From Capitella teleta (taxonomy: Eukaryota > Annelida > Polychaeta > Capitellidae), in NCBI GenBank assembly GCA_000328365.1, contig KB302363.1, forward strand, positions 134,851-198,850: a stretch of DNA of 64,000 nt. Direction: 5' to 3'. The position numbers and the translations under genes were made by a program. Positions 1-11,268 of the stretch are shown piece after piece. Under the pieces are notes generated by a model. The model saw only the letters and a list, made by a program, of their open reading frames with translations, ran no database searches and had not been told where the DNA came from. Within the stretch, counting starts at the first letter, position 1, and every line of letters starts with the position of its first letter.

Positions 1-357
1 ATTAGATCGTGAACTCGTAGAATGACAATCCAATAGAATGCTCCTGCGGGGGGGATAAACAGCAGCCCAGTACATAAAACTAGAACATCGACAAACTATA
101 AGCTAACAAAATTATCGAGTCTTGTGACTGCTACCACATAATATTTATTATAATATTATTCAAGACGTGGTTGTCATCATTTCCCCTACAATTGTTGGAT
201 TTTCTCGTAATAAGTCATTGATTCTAAAAGAAAATGAAGACAAAAACTTAACGTTTAATAAAGTTCAAATAAATTACGCTTTGGGAATTGAAAATTGAGT
301 GCAAATGTGCCCAAAAAAGTGCAAAAAAGTATATTTACAGTGCATAATAAGAGACCT

Positions 358-1563
358 TTATGATTTGACGTAGTTGTACACGTGAGCAGCAGGGGGGATG
401 AAAACCAAAATAAACGCGATTCCGAAAGATGTCAGGAGACTCAAATAGCTACTTCTTGGTCCAAAGTCGATTGCGGATGACGTAATCAGATAGAACAGAA
501 GAGCAGCGATCTGGATCACGAAGTACCAGAAGCTGATTTCAGAAATGAAGTCCGTGAAGGACCTTCGTATGCCCGATTGGCGAGACATAGCAGCGCTGAA
601 CCGAGACTCAGAGCGAGCCATGGCTCCGACGAACGAAGAAACGTTGTCCAAGCTTACGGCGTTGAAGCATTTCAATAGGTTGGCGTTGCGGTCCGAATCG
701 GGATAAGGATGAAGGACGCCGGTTGACACCACTCTGGATAAACAGTGCAGGAAGCTGATGGCTTTCCTGCTCAGGGAATCCGAACGCCTCTCTTCCTTGT
801 GGTGCCAATGTAGAAATGCCACTTTGTAGACATGCCAGGGGAGCATACCCATCGGGGCATAGTACTCTTTGCGTATGGCTCCTATGATCATCAGAATCTT
901 CAAGCTATCTTTCGGCAGGTTCTTAATGTACGGACTTTCTTGGTGGGCGTAAAATCGCCTCCATAGCAGGCTTTCAGGGTCATACGGATTATCGACTGCT
1001 TTGGGGTGGGGTTTGGCAATCAGCCAAGTGTCACCCAGCTTGACCAGCGGCATCAGATGGACTGAGATGAGCTTCGTGATTCCTCTGTGTACCTCGAGAG
1101 TCATACCAGGACCTACGCTGCAAGGCTTTAGGATGAACGTGCCGACCATGTACTTGTCGGCCAACCTTTGAACCACCCCTAAGAACAAAGCCCGGACCCT
1201 ACTCGCAGAGAGAAATCCGTCCATTTTAAGGTTTGAATGGACTGCAGGATCCCTCCAACGCTCAGAAATCTTCACAAAACAGCGGTCGCTCGGACAATCC
1301 TCAAACCTCCAGTACGACTCCGGGATCTCGAGAGGAACCAGGACGTTGATCTCGTGGGGTTTAGTGATCTTTGGGCCGTCGAATGTGTTTCCTCTTTCGA
1401 TCAAATCGCCGATGTCAAACGGCAGATGTTGCTGCAGGAAATCGCGGATGGGCGATTTAAGGCTGTCGTAGATGGACGCCATTCTGTCCATTTCTCTCTG
1501 ATTCACGGCCACGTGCTTCCGGTAAAACACTTCCATTTGATTGGTCAGTGAGCGGGAGCCCAT
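358..1563 (-). CDS. Mab-21-like (cGAS-fold) protein, probably catalytically dead, with two C-terminal TM helices
   Basis: A 401-residue single-exon reading frame. The fold assignment rests on Mab-21 family landmarks in order: a nucleotidyltransferase-like strand region (residues 56-80, RGNTFDG then HEINVLVPLEI), GPGMTLEV plus ISVHLMP (151-172), a central block around a tryptophan (WRRFYAHQES, 201-210), and the helical C-lobe (LPWHVYKVAFLHW, then FLHCLSRVV...HPYPD..ANLL, 241-297). Active family members use a Gly-Ser loop and three acidic residues. Here the loop reads GN, the acidic pair is E71/N73, and the third position (H169) is not acidic, so I infer no catalysis. Two hydrophobic helices lie at about 343-361 and 372-391, so the protein is probably membrane-anchored at its C-terminus. 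ITPRIP-type proteins also combine this fold with a membrane helix. A splice acceptor (ttaatctcag) ends 2 nt before the ATG, so an upstream exon is possible. A possible AATAAA lies at 149-144 on the minus strand. Confidence 0.8.
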   Translation of the reverse strand: MGSRSLTNQMEVFYRKHVAVNQREMDRMASIYDSLKSPIRDFLQQHLPFDIGDLIERGNTFDGPKITKPHEINVLVPLEIPESYWRFEDCPSDRCFVKISERWRDPAVHSNLKMDGFLSASRVRALFLGVVQRLADKYMVGTFILKPCSVGPGMTLEVHRGITKLISVHLMPLVKLGDTWLIAKPHPKAVDNPYDPESLLWRRFYAHQESPYIKNLPKDSLKILMIIGAIRKEYYAPMGMLPWHVYKVAFLHWHHKEERRSDSLSRKAISFLHCLSRVVSTGVLHPYPDSDRNANLLKCFNAVSLDNVSSFVGAMARSESRFSAAMSRQSGIRRSFTDFISEISFWYFVIQIAALLFYLITSSAIDFGPRSSYLSLLTSFGIAFILVFIPPAAHVYNYVKS

Positions 1564-1570
1564 ATCTGAG

Positions 1571-1970
1571 ATTAATATAATTATGCGTGAAACAAGGGTG
1601 GAAACTGTGACAGAAAAGGCTGTAAAATTAGTTTAAAGGCCTCTTTATTCTTGCATTTTATTTCATAGCATTGTAATATAGAATGGATTATTATAATGCA
1701 TGAATATAAGCTACAAAAAGACAGCTAATAGATGGATATGTGACGTGGCCTATACGCGAATTATATGGATATGATATATACAAAAATAGGCCTACCTTAA
1801 TGAGTTGAACTGTTCTTTGCTTCATCACACTACATTCAGTTAAACAAATTCAAACAGCCCATATCTCAATTTTATCAATCTTGATCGAGTTTATATCAAA
1901 ACATCACGGATGCGTGCTTTTGACCCATCAGCAGTGGCTATATATCCGTGGGTTAACTTGGGTTAATCAT
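1571..1970. other. Non-coding flank of the Mab-21-like gene
   Basis: AT-rich sequence without a convincing gene. It should hold the promoter or a 5' exon of the minus-strand Mab-21-like gene, but I see no clear promoter element. Confidence 0.4.
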
Positions 1971-2070
1971 ACAATTGCAGCATTACAGATACAATTGCAG
2001 CATTACAGATACAATTGCAGCATTACAGATACAATTGCAGCATTACAGATACAATTGCAGCATTACAGAT
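1971..2070. repeat. Perfect 20-bp tandem repeat, 5 copies
   Basis: The unit ACAATTGCAGCATTACAGAT occurs five times in a row with no mismatch (1971, 1991, 2011, 2031, 2051). Each unit contains the 6-bp palindrome CAATTG. The lack of divergence points to recent expansion. Confidence 0.97.
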
Positions 2071-3179
2071 AAAATCATATTATATGCATGAAATTCTTTT
2101 CGGAGACACCTGCTGGCAAGTTCTTGAATTATTTATCTAAAACCTTATTTTATTTAAGTTGAATAATTATAATTAAAGATGTACCTTATATTTGTAGAAT
2201 AGCGGTCAAGAATCGTCCGATTGCCGTCGCTGATCTTTACGTTAAAAATAACGAGGTGTGGGTACTCACTGTATCGATGTTCTAATCGGTATCCCGCCAT
2301 GTTTTACAGAGAGCAGACGATCGAATATGATATTGAACACTGGTTACACGAAACATATAAAAGCCGGATGAAATTAATGCAGAATAATTCAATTCATTAA
2401 TATGCATTAAAATTTGGTAAACCGCAAATTGGGGTCAGCGGATAGCTGCAGCGGAAACACAATAATTATTTGCAATTGTACACAATCACGTGACCCAACC
2501 CGTGTTTTTAAGCATGCCTGAATTATAACACAGCGCGATAGACAATTTAGAATTTGTAAGTTTTTTATTCTAATTTGACAACCCAGAAGCATTAAAATGT
2601 TGACATAGAATAATTAAAGCATAAAATGATATCTATACTGGCGTGTGACCTATTTAATGTCTCCCAGTTTGTTTTTATAGTGCAAATAATATTATAATAT
2701 TACTATAGTGTTTTAGGTATAAATGTATGCATGTGTTGTTCAATGAATTACCTATGCCAAAATTTATGTGACATGAAAATAAAAATAAATATGGAAGTTA
2801 GATTTTGATACATGCATTATCTAATGTACAGTGTGCTACATATATTTTTTTGTTTTTATTGTGACATTATTTGCATAATTTTTACGGCCATGGTGAATAA
2901 GATGTACATTCTGAACATGCCGGTATGAGTCATTCAGGCCTTGCCGAAATACAAATCATCTGACCGCAGAATGAGTTCAATTAAAAAACGTGATAATTAC
3001 CTCGAACTCACAAACAATTTTATATTAATCCAGCGTCTGTTTCATCACTTAATTAGTTCCTGCACACGGCAGATGGCTCCACTTAAATAAGGTGTCCAGC
3101 TTGCATTAATTCGGCTTTGAAGTCAGTTTAATTATCAGGTGGGAAAGAAATTAAATACAATAACAAGATGAAGACCTAG
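2071..3179. other. Non-coding AT-rich stretch
   Basis: No gene, RNA or complete mobile element recognised. Short reading frames here show no family motifs. Confidence 0.4.
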
Positions 3180-3530
3180 CTATTGTGCAGTTTATGGAGA
3201 TATTTGGAGCAAGCATATTTAGCAAAGAAGGAAGTCCAGTATATGCATGTCTACTTGATGCCTCGAAGGCATTTGATCGTATCAGATACCTTTCATTGTT
3301 CCAGATGCATCGAGACCATTAGTTACACGTATGCTCGTCTCCCAGTACTTCAATCATATAACGTGTGTCGAATGGGGTGACAAACGGAGTCACCATTTTG
3401 GAGTTAAAAACGGAGTGAAACATGGAGGCGTTCTTTCTCCCATATTCTAATTAACGTTTGTCTAGAGGAATTACTCTCCAGGCTGGAGAACTCTGGATGT
3501 CACATCGGAGCCCCACTGGAAGTTTTAAAG
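3180..3530 (+). mobile_element. Decayed LINE reverse-transcriptase fragment
   Basis: Around 3219-3305 the frame reads SKEGSPVYACLLDASKAFDRI, which contains the LINE reverse-transcriptase block with the first catalytic Asp (DASKAFD). Further on, in shifted frames, come VKNGVKHGGVLSP (the NGVRQGGVLSP block) and ELLSRLENSGCHIG, the segment that normally precedes the FADD/YADD motif. The order is right for a non-LTR reverse transcriptase, but the frame is broken at several points and neither end is visible. It is a different lineage from the LINE at 20.7-22.8 kb, which reads GVPQGSILGP at the same block. Confidence 0.75.
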
Positions 3531-4662
3531 TGGAGATGATCTCGATGGTAACATATACTGTTTACGATTGGTAAGGTATCTTTGAATGAGGGAGAGTGAT
3601 AGGCCGCCAAATCGCCAAAGCCAAATTTTTCAAATTTTCAGAATAGAATTGGATAACCTAAATTATGCAGTCAAATGCTTTAGAGAGCTAGGTCGAGGAA
3701 GAGTCCGCTAATAAAATTATTCTCATTTTCTATTGTGATGAGGTGTACTACCTGAGTTAAAGCTGCGATTGTGCTGTGATATTTACAGAAACCATTACTG
3801 GTGTTGATAAAGGAGGTCATGTTTGTTGATGAAGTTAATTATTTTTGGGTATACTTTTTTTCTTGAACCTTAGTCATCGTGTCAGTCCATAGATGACTGT
3901 TCGGTGCTCTCCTAGCTATGAACTTAGCGTCCATGTATGTCTCAGACGATTCCTCCGTCAGCTGCTCTTTGCTTCCAATGCTTTAATAGTTGTATATAAA
4001 ACTGATAAGTTAAATTTTGCTCAAAATGAAAGATTTTCCTGTATTATTTAACAGCGCATGCCTCGAGAAATTTTAAATTTCATAACACGATATGTCACAT
4101 CGAAAACTCCCAATAACTCGTGAATACTATTTTGAGTCATTCTATGTATGCATACGGTTATAATCGACTTTGTGAGAACTACATGCATTAATGAAAGTTC
4201 CTTCAGCTCTCGAGAACCAATTAAAGTGTTTAATTGCATATATCTTATTTCCGAATGAGCAATTATGCTTCGACTTAATTGCATGAGCTATAATTAATCA
4301 CAATGTATAACCCACGAATCTGAAGCGCAGATTACACGCCTACTTTGCAATTGCATCACTTTTCTGTTCGCGCTTTATGACATCACATATAATTAGGACA
4401 TATGTACTACGGTAGAGTACAAATATAACGTAATATAATGATGTCCGTTTCAGTGAATGACACGAATAGACAACGGGAGGCCATGCATCGACACTGACTA
4501 ATTACTACTTGGACGAACAGAATGACGACCTTATTCCGTAAGAGTACCCACGTAACATGAAGATGAAAACAACAACCCAGTTCTGGGACTATATATTAAC
4601 AAGTTGTTGCTATGGTATCCTCGCGGAGCTTTACATTCGCGCTTTTACTTTAATTCCGTTCG
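3531..4662. other. Non-coding stretch downstream of the LINE relic
   Basis: No supported gene. It may contain further unrecognisable LINE debris. Confidence 0.35.

Positions 4663-4697
<35 letters not shown>
4663..4697. repeat. Poly(A) tract, about 35 nt
   Basis: Uninterrupted A run followed by short A-rich repeats (gcaaaagcaaaa). It could be the fossil tail of a retroposed sequence, but no body is recognisable on its 5' side. Confidence 0.9.
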
Positions 4698-4698
<1 letters not shown>

Positions 4699-4812
4699 CA
4701 AAAGCAAAAACGGTCCGCGTTAATTAACGTTTGATCCAACGACAGAATATTAGAATGGAGCAAATGTAAAATGGGAAAAAGTCATAAGTTAAGTAAATTA
4801 AAACGAAAAAAT

Positions 4813-4869
4813 AGTGATGGATACTCATTGATGCAAGCATTATGCTCGAATCAATGAGTATCCATCACT
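4813..4869. repeat. 57-nt near-perfect palindrome (hairpin)
   Basis: Arms at 4813-4832 and 4850-4869 are 20 bp with perfect complementarity. The pairing resumes inside the 17-nt spacer (agcat/atgct), so nearly the whole 57 nt folds back. It could be a small-RNA precursor or a tiny foldback element. It resembles in size the hairpins at 13089 and 13285. Confidence 0.9.
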
Positions 4870-4870
4870 G

Positions 4871-5683
4871 TTTTGTGGGGACTCTGCATGCTGTTGTAAG
4901 AAGTGTATGAAATTATGAATAAGTCAAGGTTATACGTGAATATATGTACTCAACGGCACTGAAAGTAAACGCATATGCAAGACCTCAATTTATTTCAACA
5001 AAAATCAATTTTCTAAACCATTTGGCAACAAACATGTTGAATTGATGGCAACACAACATCACTGCAGGAAAATACCTTCAGCAAAAATGCAGTCAACTAT
5101 TAAAACAAGCAACCTTAAGAACGAAAAAAGTGCATCGTAAAAAAACGAATTATTAATTATGCATTCGCATACTAGTATTGAAATTCCGAATGAAAAAAAT
5201 CCAATAAGAAAGTAAGTGAAAATGTCGCACAGCAGTTAACACAAAAGAACTGCACAATTAAACGAACATATAAATCCAGACCCAATTAGTTATAGGACTG
5301 CCTTATCTGCTAGTCTTAAACGAAATATAAACACCATTCAAGTATTTATCCTAAATTGCAAGTTCACAGTTGAATCAAATTAAAGATAATTATTTGCACT
5401 TCCATAACATGAATATTATTAAAAGTAGCGTAAAATGAGAATTAAACTTAATTGTAGCTTTTTTTGCTACAAATATAGAGGTGGATCAAATTGTTGCAGA
5501 AGATTATCCTGGAAAATAATTCACAGCTGACCAACTGCAGGAGATCATTCTGAATTTCTGAAAACATTCAAACTGATATCATCGTTATGAGGGCTCTTAT
5601 GGAATGTTATTATAATAATTTATGCATATAAAATTAACCAGTAATCACAAAATAGGCACATAATGACGTGTATTGAAGCCAGG
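4871..5683. other. 3' flank of the ASB gene
   Basis: AT-rich non-coding sequence. A minus-strand AATAAA at about 4994-4989 could end the ASB transcript, giving a 3' UTR of about 690 nt; no closer canonical signal was seen. Confidence 0.35.
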
Positions 5684-7410
5684 TCAATCATCCGCTGTCA
5701 GGTAGTGCAGGGTGATGAGGTCCTCGAGGAGTTTGGGAAGATTCAGTTTACGAACTTGATGAATGACGTTATTGGAGAGGCATTCTCTGATTTTGATGAC
5801 GGCCAGGTTGGTGAGCGAGCGTGGTTGTGAGGCGGCCGTGGGCAGCCACTGCTGGGGGTGGGGGTACTGCAGGTGGGCGTTCCACACGTTCAGCAGCTTC
5901 TCACTGAGGCCTTCGCTGGCGGCGACAGAAGAACGTGAAAAGCCCGTGTCGTCAGCGCTGGGAGTGAAGCCTGCCTGGTAGAGCATCCACAACGCATGCT
6001 TCTGGTTGCTGTGGAGAAGCGTCCTGAAGAACGTCTCCACTTTGAATCCTTCCAGATGGATGAAGCCCATTGCTCGTATGCACAGCAAGACGGCAGTCTC
6101 GTCTTCCGGCATCACGAACGAGTGCCTGATCTGCCAGATAACGTACTCCCAGGCAGTTCGGGTGTTGGCCCCTCGTTCCACCAACACGCGTGCAAAGATC
6201 AGCCGGGTTGAGTCTATGGTGGGGGGGTTGGTGCCGTGGAAGCAGCGTGGAACGTAGCGGTAGTGGTAGTTATTGCAATCCCAAGCGCGGTTCGTCAGTG
6301 AATACACCAACGGAGTCTTTCGCTTTACGTCTTCTCCGTTCACCTCTGCGCCACGATCAAGAAAGAAACAGAAACAATCAAAGCAGTCTCGGTGGATGGC
6401 AGCAGCTAAAGGAGAATATCTGTACGAGGAGTCCTTATCGCTGCCCGGCTGTGTGTGCAAGTGGCATCCTGCATCCACCAACAATCTGGAGATCGCGCAG
6501 TAATCTGCAATGGTTGCGTAATGCAGAGCACTTCCTCCGAACCGGTTACAAACATTAGGATCTGCGTTGTGCTGCAGCTGAAGTTTCACCAAATCTTCAC
6601 TGCCGCACTGCACGGCTTTGAGCAGAGCGGTGTTCTGCCACCAGTCTCTCTGATCCACGTTCGCTCCCTTCTCAAGCAGAAGCGTGGCGATCGCGAGGTC
6701 TTTGTTCTCCGCCGCTGTCATCAATGGAGTAGACACGTAATATTTGCCATCCAAGATGCCGTCTGGATTGGAGCCTGCTTTGAGCAGCTTCAGCGCCAGA
6801 TTGCGGTCCTGCACGACGCATGCCAGATGCAGCGGCGTCAGCCCAGACGTGTCCCTGACGTTCACGTCCGCTTGGTATTCCAGCAAGAGGTCAACGGCCT
6901 CCTCGTTCCTCTCCCTGATCGCAACATGTAAAGGCGAATTCCCATTGCGGTTCACTTTGTTGACGGAGGCACCCTCACGGAGCAGTTTCTGTAGCAGCTC
7001 CTCCTGGTGGGCGTCCTGGCAGGCGATGGTCAGCAGGGTTTCTCCAGACGGAACGGGTCGGTCGATGTTCTCATGCCACCGCACGGTCAGACTCTTGTCA
7101 TGGAGTCGGTCAGTGACGCCTCCGCATAGCAATTTGTTGCCCATGGCAACGACGTCAGTTTTCAGCTGATGGTCATCATGACCTGGTAAGAAAGAAAAGA
7201 AAACGCATTTAAAATAAACCTCCTAAGCATGCATCTCAAGATGTCAACTCATCAATTTAACCGTATCTCAATAAGCAGCCACACTGAGAGAGTGCAATAG
7301 CGCATGCGCACATATAATGTACCAGTATCCAATGTCTCTGCCTCCCGGGCACTGTCCTTGGGTTCCTCATCAGGAGGATCTGAGGAGCCAAGCAGAATCG
7401 CCCTCAACAT
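5684..7410 (-). CDS. Ankyrin-repeat and SOCS-box protein (ASB type)
   Basis: Predicted adaptor of a Cullin5-ElonginB/C ubiquitin ligase: ankyrin repeats bind the substrate and the SOCS box recruits the ligase. The main exon (7182-5684) contains a 486-residue open frame from the ATG at 7144. Counting from there, about eight ankyrin repeats run from residue 33 to 330 (for example NGNSPLHVAIRERN, SGLTPLHLACVVQD, NTALLKAVQCGS). The SOCS box occupies the last 46 residues, with SLTNLAVIKIREC and LNLPKLLEDLITLHYL. A likely first coding exon lies at 7410-7323 (ATG at 7410-7408, starting MLRAILLGSSDPP). It joins in frame (phase 1) across a 140-nt GT-AG intron with a strong pyrimidine tract, adding 42 residues for a total of 528. 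Whether translation starts at 7410 or 7144 is not settled by sequence. The Ala after the third conserved Leu and the Leu-Pro end of the box are as expected for ASB proteins. Confidence 0.9.
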
Positions 7411-10247
7411 GGTCACCAGTCAAAACCCATCGATCTCCAAATGAGCCTCCGACTCAACGATGCCAGGATGTAGAATGAGGCCTTGCTTCAAGGCACGCAT
7501 TTATTATTGTGCCGATTTTTCTCCGTCTGTCGCAATCAGTGAAGATATGTATATGTTATACTTATATAAATATATGTTATACGAGCGATACGGTTCATGG
7601 AAAAGTACCGAAGTGGAACAACACTTGTAAATGGAAAGCTTTGATTGCTTCATGCAATGAATAGATCAATGAACAAGTTAATAATAAAGCAATTGGCTGC
7701 TAAGTATCTTTTAAGTATTTTTAAAAACTTGAAAGCTTAAAACAGAACTATAAATAAATCAAACGAAGAATCTGATTGTAATATACCCTCTTTGTTATGA
7801 GTTAGGTTTCTGTTCTGCTCATGAATATTCACAGCAGTCCTTGAGACGGCAATCACATTCATCGTTCTATCTTTCACCCTTCACACTAAATGAACTCTGA
7901 GTGGGATAATATACAGCCGTAAACAAATGGAATGTAATTTGAGGTTAAAAACTACCTGCAATTCTACTCATTATCTTGATCTTACTGATATACGTGTATC
8001 GTAATTTCGTAAACGTACAACAAGAGTTACAGATCAAAGAACTGGAGTATAACCCGTTAATAATTGATAAGACACTAAGACGACACATTCTCAATTTCTC
8101 ATGCAACTGGGCAGCATGACGTCACATCGAAATCAAATTACGATCACCACTTCAAAGAGTTGGCACAACTAAGCACTTCCTCTCTCACACATCAATCGAT
8201 TGTTAGCTCAGGAATTGGCACAGAATGTCTCCGTCTAACACAGCTAGGGAGAAAAATGGTATTTGTCGTGGAGTCAGCAGACGTCATTAATGAATTCATT
8301 ACATGTGAGAAGATAACCAGCTCCATTGCGCACATGCAATCGGGAAGTGCGTGACCTGATTGTTGACCCCTCTTGGCTCGTCCAATTCGACCCTGTTACT
8401 AGTTAAAAACAATGCTGATAAATTCATAGGAGAATTTGATCGATAAAGACTGATTTATAGTTAACCATAATGACGATAATAAATTAATTGTGCGTTTGTT
8501 GCAATGTGAACTGCTTTAAATTTTTTATTTATTTTTTCCTGATAGAGTTAATTGACTTAATTCCTGTTTACTCAAAATGCAAATTAGTTCATGTGTAAGT
8601 TTGGTTCGTTCTTTATATTCCTGTTTCCATGACGATTCTTTTCAATAAAAAATCCCCATCATCTGCTTAAAATTCAGTTGACGTTTTTTTTGTTTTTGTA
8701 CTCATTTGTCCGGCAATTTCTCTTCCCCTCCCATCTCTTCCTTTCCATTTTACTCCCTTCATTTTGGACTGAATACATTTACAAATTATCTACCGGTATA
8801 TTTAATCTATTATTCAATGGAATCCTTTGCCATTTTAAGCCTGTGGTTATAAGCAGTTCAGTGTTGGCTTTTATTGAGTAACTCGTTGTATTTTCAGTGT
8901 TTATTCTCTTATTTTTTTAATAAATTTTCCAAACATAAAATCATACAAAAAGTGCAGCAAACTTGTAATACAGGACAACAATCTCTACAACCGAAGAAGC
9001 ATGTTTCGTCAATATGCGATGAATGGGAGATTTTAAGAGATTCCCTCCATCAAAAACGATGCTCACTGTGATAGAGAATGATGTGAGATGACTAATATGC
9101 AGCTGATTGATAAGAAAAAACCTTAAAAACAAATTTTTAAGAGGATTATTTAACCCCAGGACCCCATAACTGACTATGCAACGCATTGGCAACCCTCAGA
9201 GTGCGGAGTCTGGTGCAAGGCACCAGAGAGGGAGGGGAGGGGGTGTTCGGTGTCCCGTCTCGAGAAGACAATTTCACAGTTAAAATCCCTTCAAATGCGT
9301 TTCAGGCAACTTCTATAGATTCATAAAAAGACACTACAAAGTGGTGACACTAAAAGGTACAGGGGATTACATGTACACATTGTAAATGAAGATTCATGAG
9401 ATGGATGAAACTGCTTAAAATGTGAGCCCATAACTTTCTGTTTTCCAGATTGTGTGGTGCTCAAAGCCGGTCGCATGTCATTTTGAACTTCCAAACAATT
9501 TCTGAATTTGGTTATGACATGGACCAATGTGGAAAACCAGATCTCACACTTATAGGTTGAGGTGAAAGGCAGCATGCAGGTACCTCATCAGTCAGTCTCA
9601 CTCATTTTTCAATGAAGTTCAGATAATGAGTACCAGAAAGTAGCCAAATCCTTACATGGCTTTGGCTGCAGAGATATTCTGCAGCTCCAAGATTTCACCT
9701 TCAATTCCATTATATCCTTCAATTCCTTCCCTTATATGAGTAATGAGAAAGGGTTCCTCACAAAGGACTCCTCTTCCTCCTCCGTGTAAGGGAAGTATCT
9801 GAAGAGCAATTTTGTTCCAATAACATTTCACAATGGTGATTGTTAATGGTTTTCAAAACACATCACTCAAAAGACTATAACCACTGGCTTTCAAGTTTGC
9901 CGCAACCCCGCATACCAGGCGCAACAAATAGCAATTAACACATGGGGGAGGCTGCCGATGGCTGTCAATCAAACTGAAGAATAAGTCAGCAGTGTCGATA
10001 TAAAATTTAAAAAGGCAAATTTAGGCATGAAACATAGTTTTGTCACAGGGGAGGCCCTGTCGGTGTCAGAAACCAAGGGTTCTGTACTTCTGTTATATTG
10101 AGGTGCTTAACATGGATTTAGATTCGTCACACGCTAAATGCTGCTGTTAAGCGCGACGGTCGTTATAGCAATTGATGGCATATCAAGGTTCAACTGTAGT
10201 GCCAAAGTAGTTGAAAGAACAGTTAAAATCAGTGTTAGAAAAATCGA
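7411..10247. other. Intergenic, no supported gene
   Basis: AT-rich upstream region of the ASB gene. The small reading frames have no recognisable domains. At 10181-10198 a solitary TIR-like end (caaggttcaactgta) recalls pogo/Tigger elements, but I found no partner. Confidence 0.4.
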
Positions 10248-10278
10248 AAAAGATGCTTAGAATTTCTAAGCATCTTTT
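10248..10278. repeat. 31-bp palindrome
   Basis: Two perfect 15-bp arms flank a single base (centre at 10263; arm AAAAGATGCTTAGAA). In RNA it could form a short hairpin, but it is smaller than a typical miRNA precursor. Confidence 0.85.
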
Positions 10279-10704
10279 GATTTCTCATTCAGCCTTTCAT
10301 ATTACTATAACTAATACACATCATGTGCATGTATTGCATTAAAATTGTAGCATTATGCACAGCAATAAAGATACTAGGGATGTGCTCAGTTATCTCATCA
10401 TAACCTAGCAATGACTGAAAGGGCCGAGAAACCTGTGAGTCTTTTCCAATCAAATGCCATGGTACAGTCAAATACACAAGGGGGTGTGGAGGGTCATAGG
10501 CTCATAGTGCAAGGGAGGCAACACTCAAAGCCCGAGTGTTGACGCATGCTGAATGCCCTTAATTACTAGTAAAAGTCAGCTGACAGTTCTGAGTGGTAGA
10601 AATCAGCTTGTCCTTAATGAGTATTGTTCAACCTTTCTTTCATTCTTTCAACCTTTGTGCTAGCGGAACGCTGCAGTGTTAGAGTTAGAGCTAATTGTAG
10701 GGGC

Positions 10705-10734
10705 AGGGTCAGGGTTAGGGTTAGGGATAGGGTT
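10705..10734 (+). repeat. Short interstitial telomere-like tract
   Basis: Five GGGTTA-like units in a row (GGGTCA, GGGTTA, GGGTTA, GGGATA, GGGTTT), preceded by GTTAGAGTTAGAG. Two units match the animal TTAGGG repeat exactly. The tract is degenerate and far too short to be a telomere. Confidence 0.7.
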
Positions 10735-11268
10735 TACAAACTGGCGTTAGCTTTGCAGCGTTTTGTCAGTTTTATTATTATTATTATTAAAGTTGACCAA
10801 ATGCTAGCGTAACAGCGTTTCACAAGCCTTGTCGTTTATAATACAAGCTGCATTTGCAATCTTGTGTCTTTGTAACTTGAATACTCAGATACTCAACTAT
10901 ACTCAGATAGATACACAATAACTTAAGTAAGGAGGGTGAGCCAGTGAGTGGCCTGGTAACCATGGCAACACAGCAGACACACCCAAGGCCACATTACAAA
11001 ATTGAAATAGTTAGCTCCCCATGCAGTAGCCTACATTACACTACTCCAGGGGTCGGCATCTGGCGGCCCGCGAGGGCTCTGGGTCCAGCCAGCGGTCCTT
11101 CTTTGAGTTTCAATGAAATCCGGCCCCCAAAAGGCCCACAATTTAGTTTTCTATAAAGACTGTACCAGAAAATGCCCTGATCGGTAGTGTTATTTCACTT
11201 ATACGTTCAATACGAAGCCATTTAATAGCTAAGGTCACCTTGAAAGCTGTATCATACAAATTTAATTA

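Noticed and set aside
6190-7169. Several plus-strand frames of 76-158 codons
   Set aside because: Antisense shadows of the ankyrin-repeat exon; no domain of their own.
10181-10198. Pogo/Tigger element end
   Set aside because: A single end without a partner is not enough to call an element.
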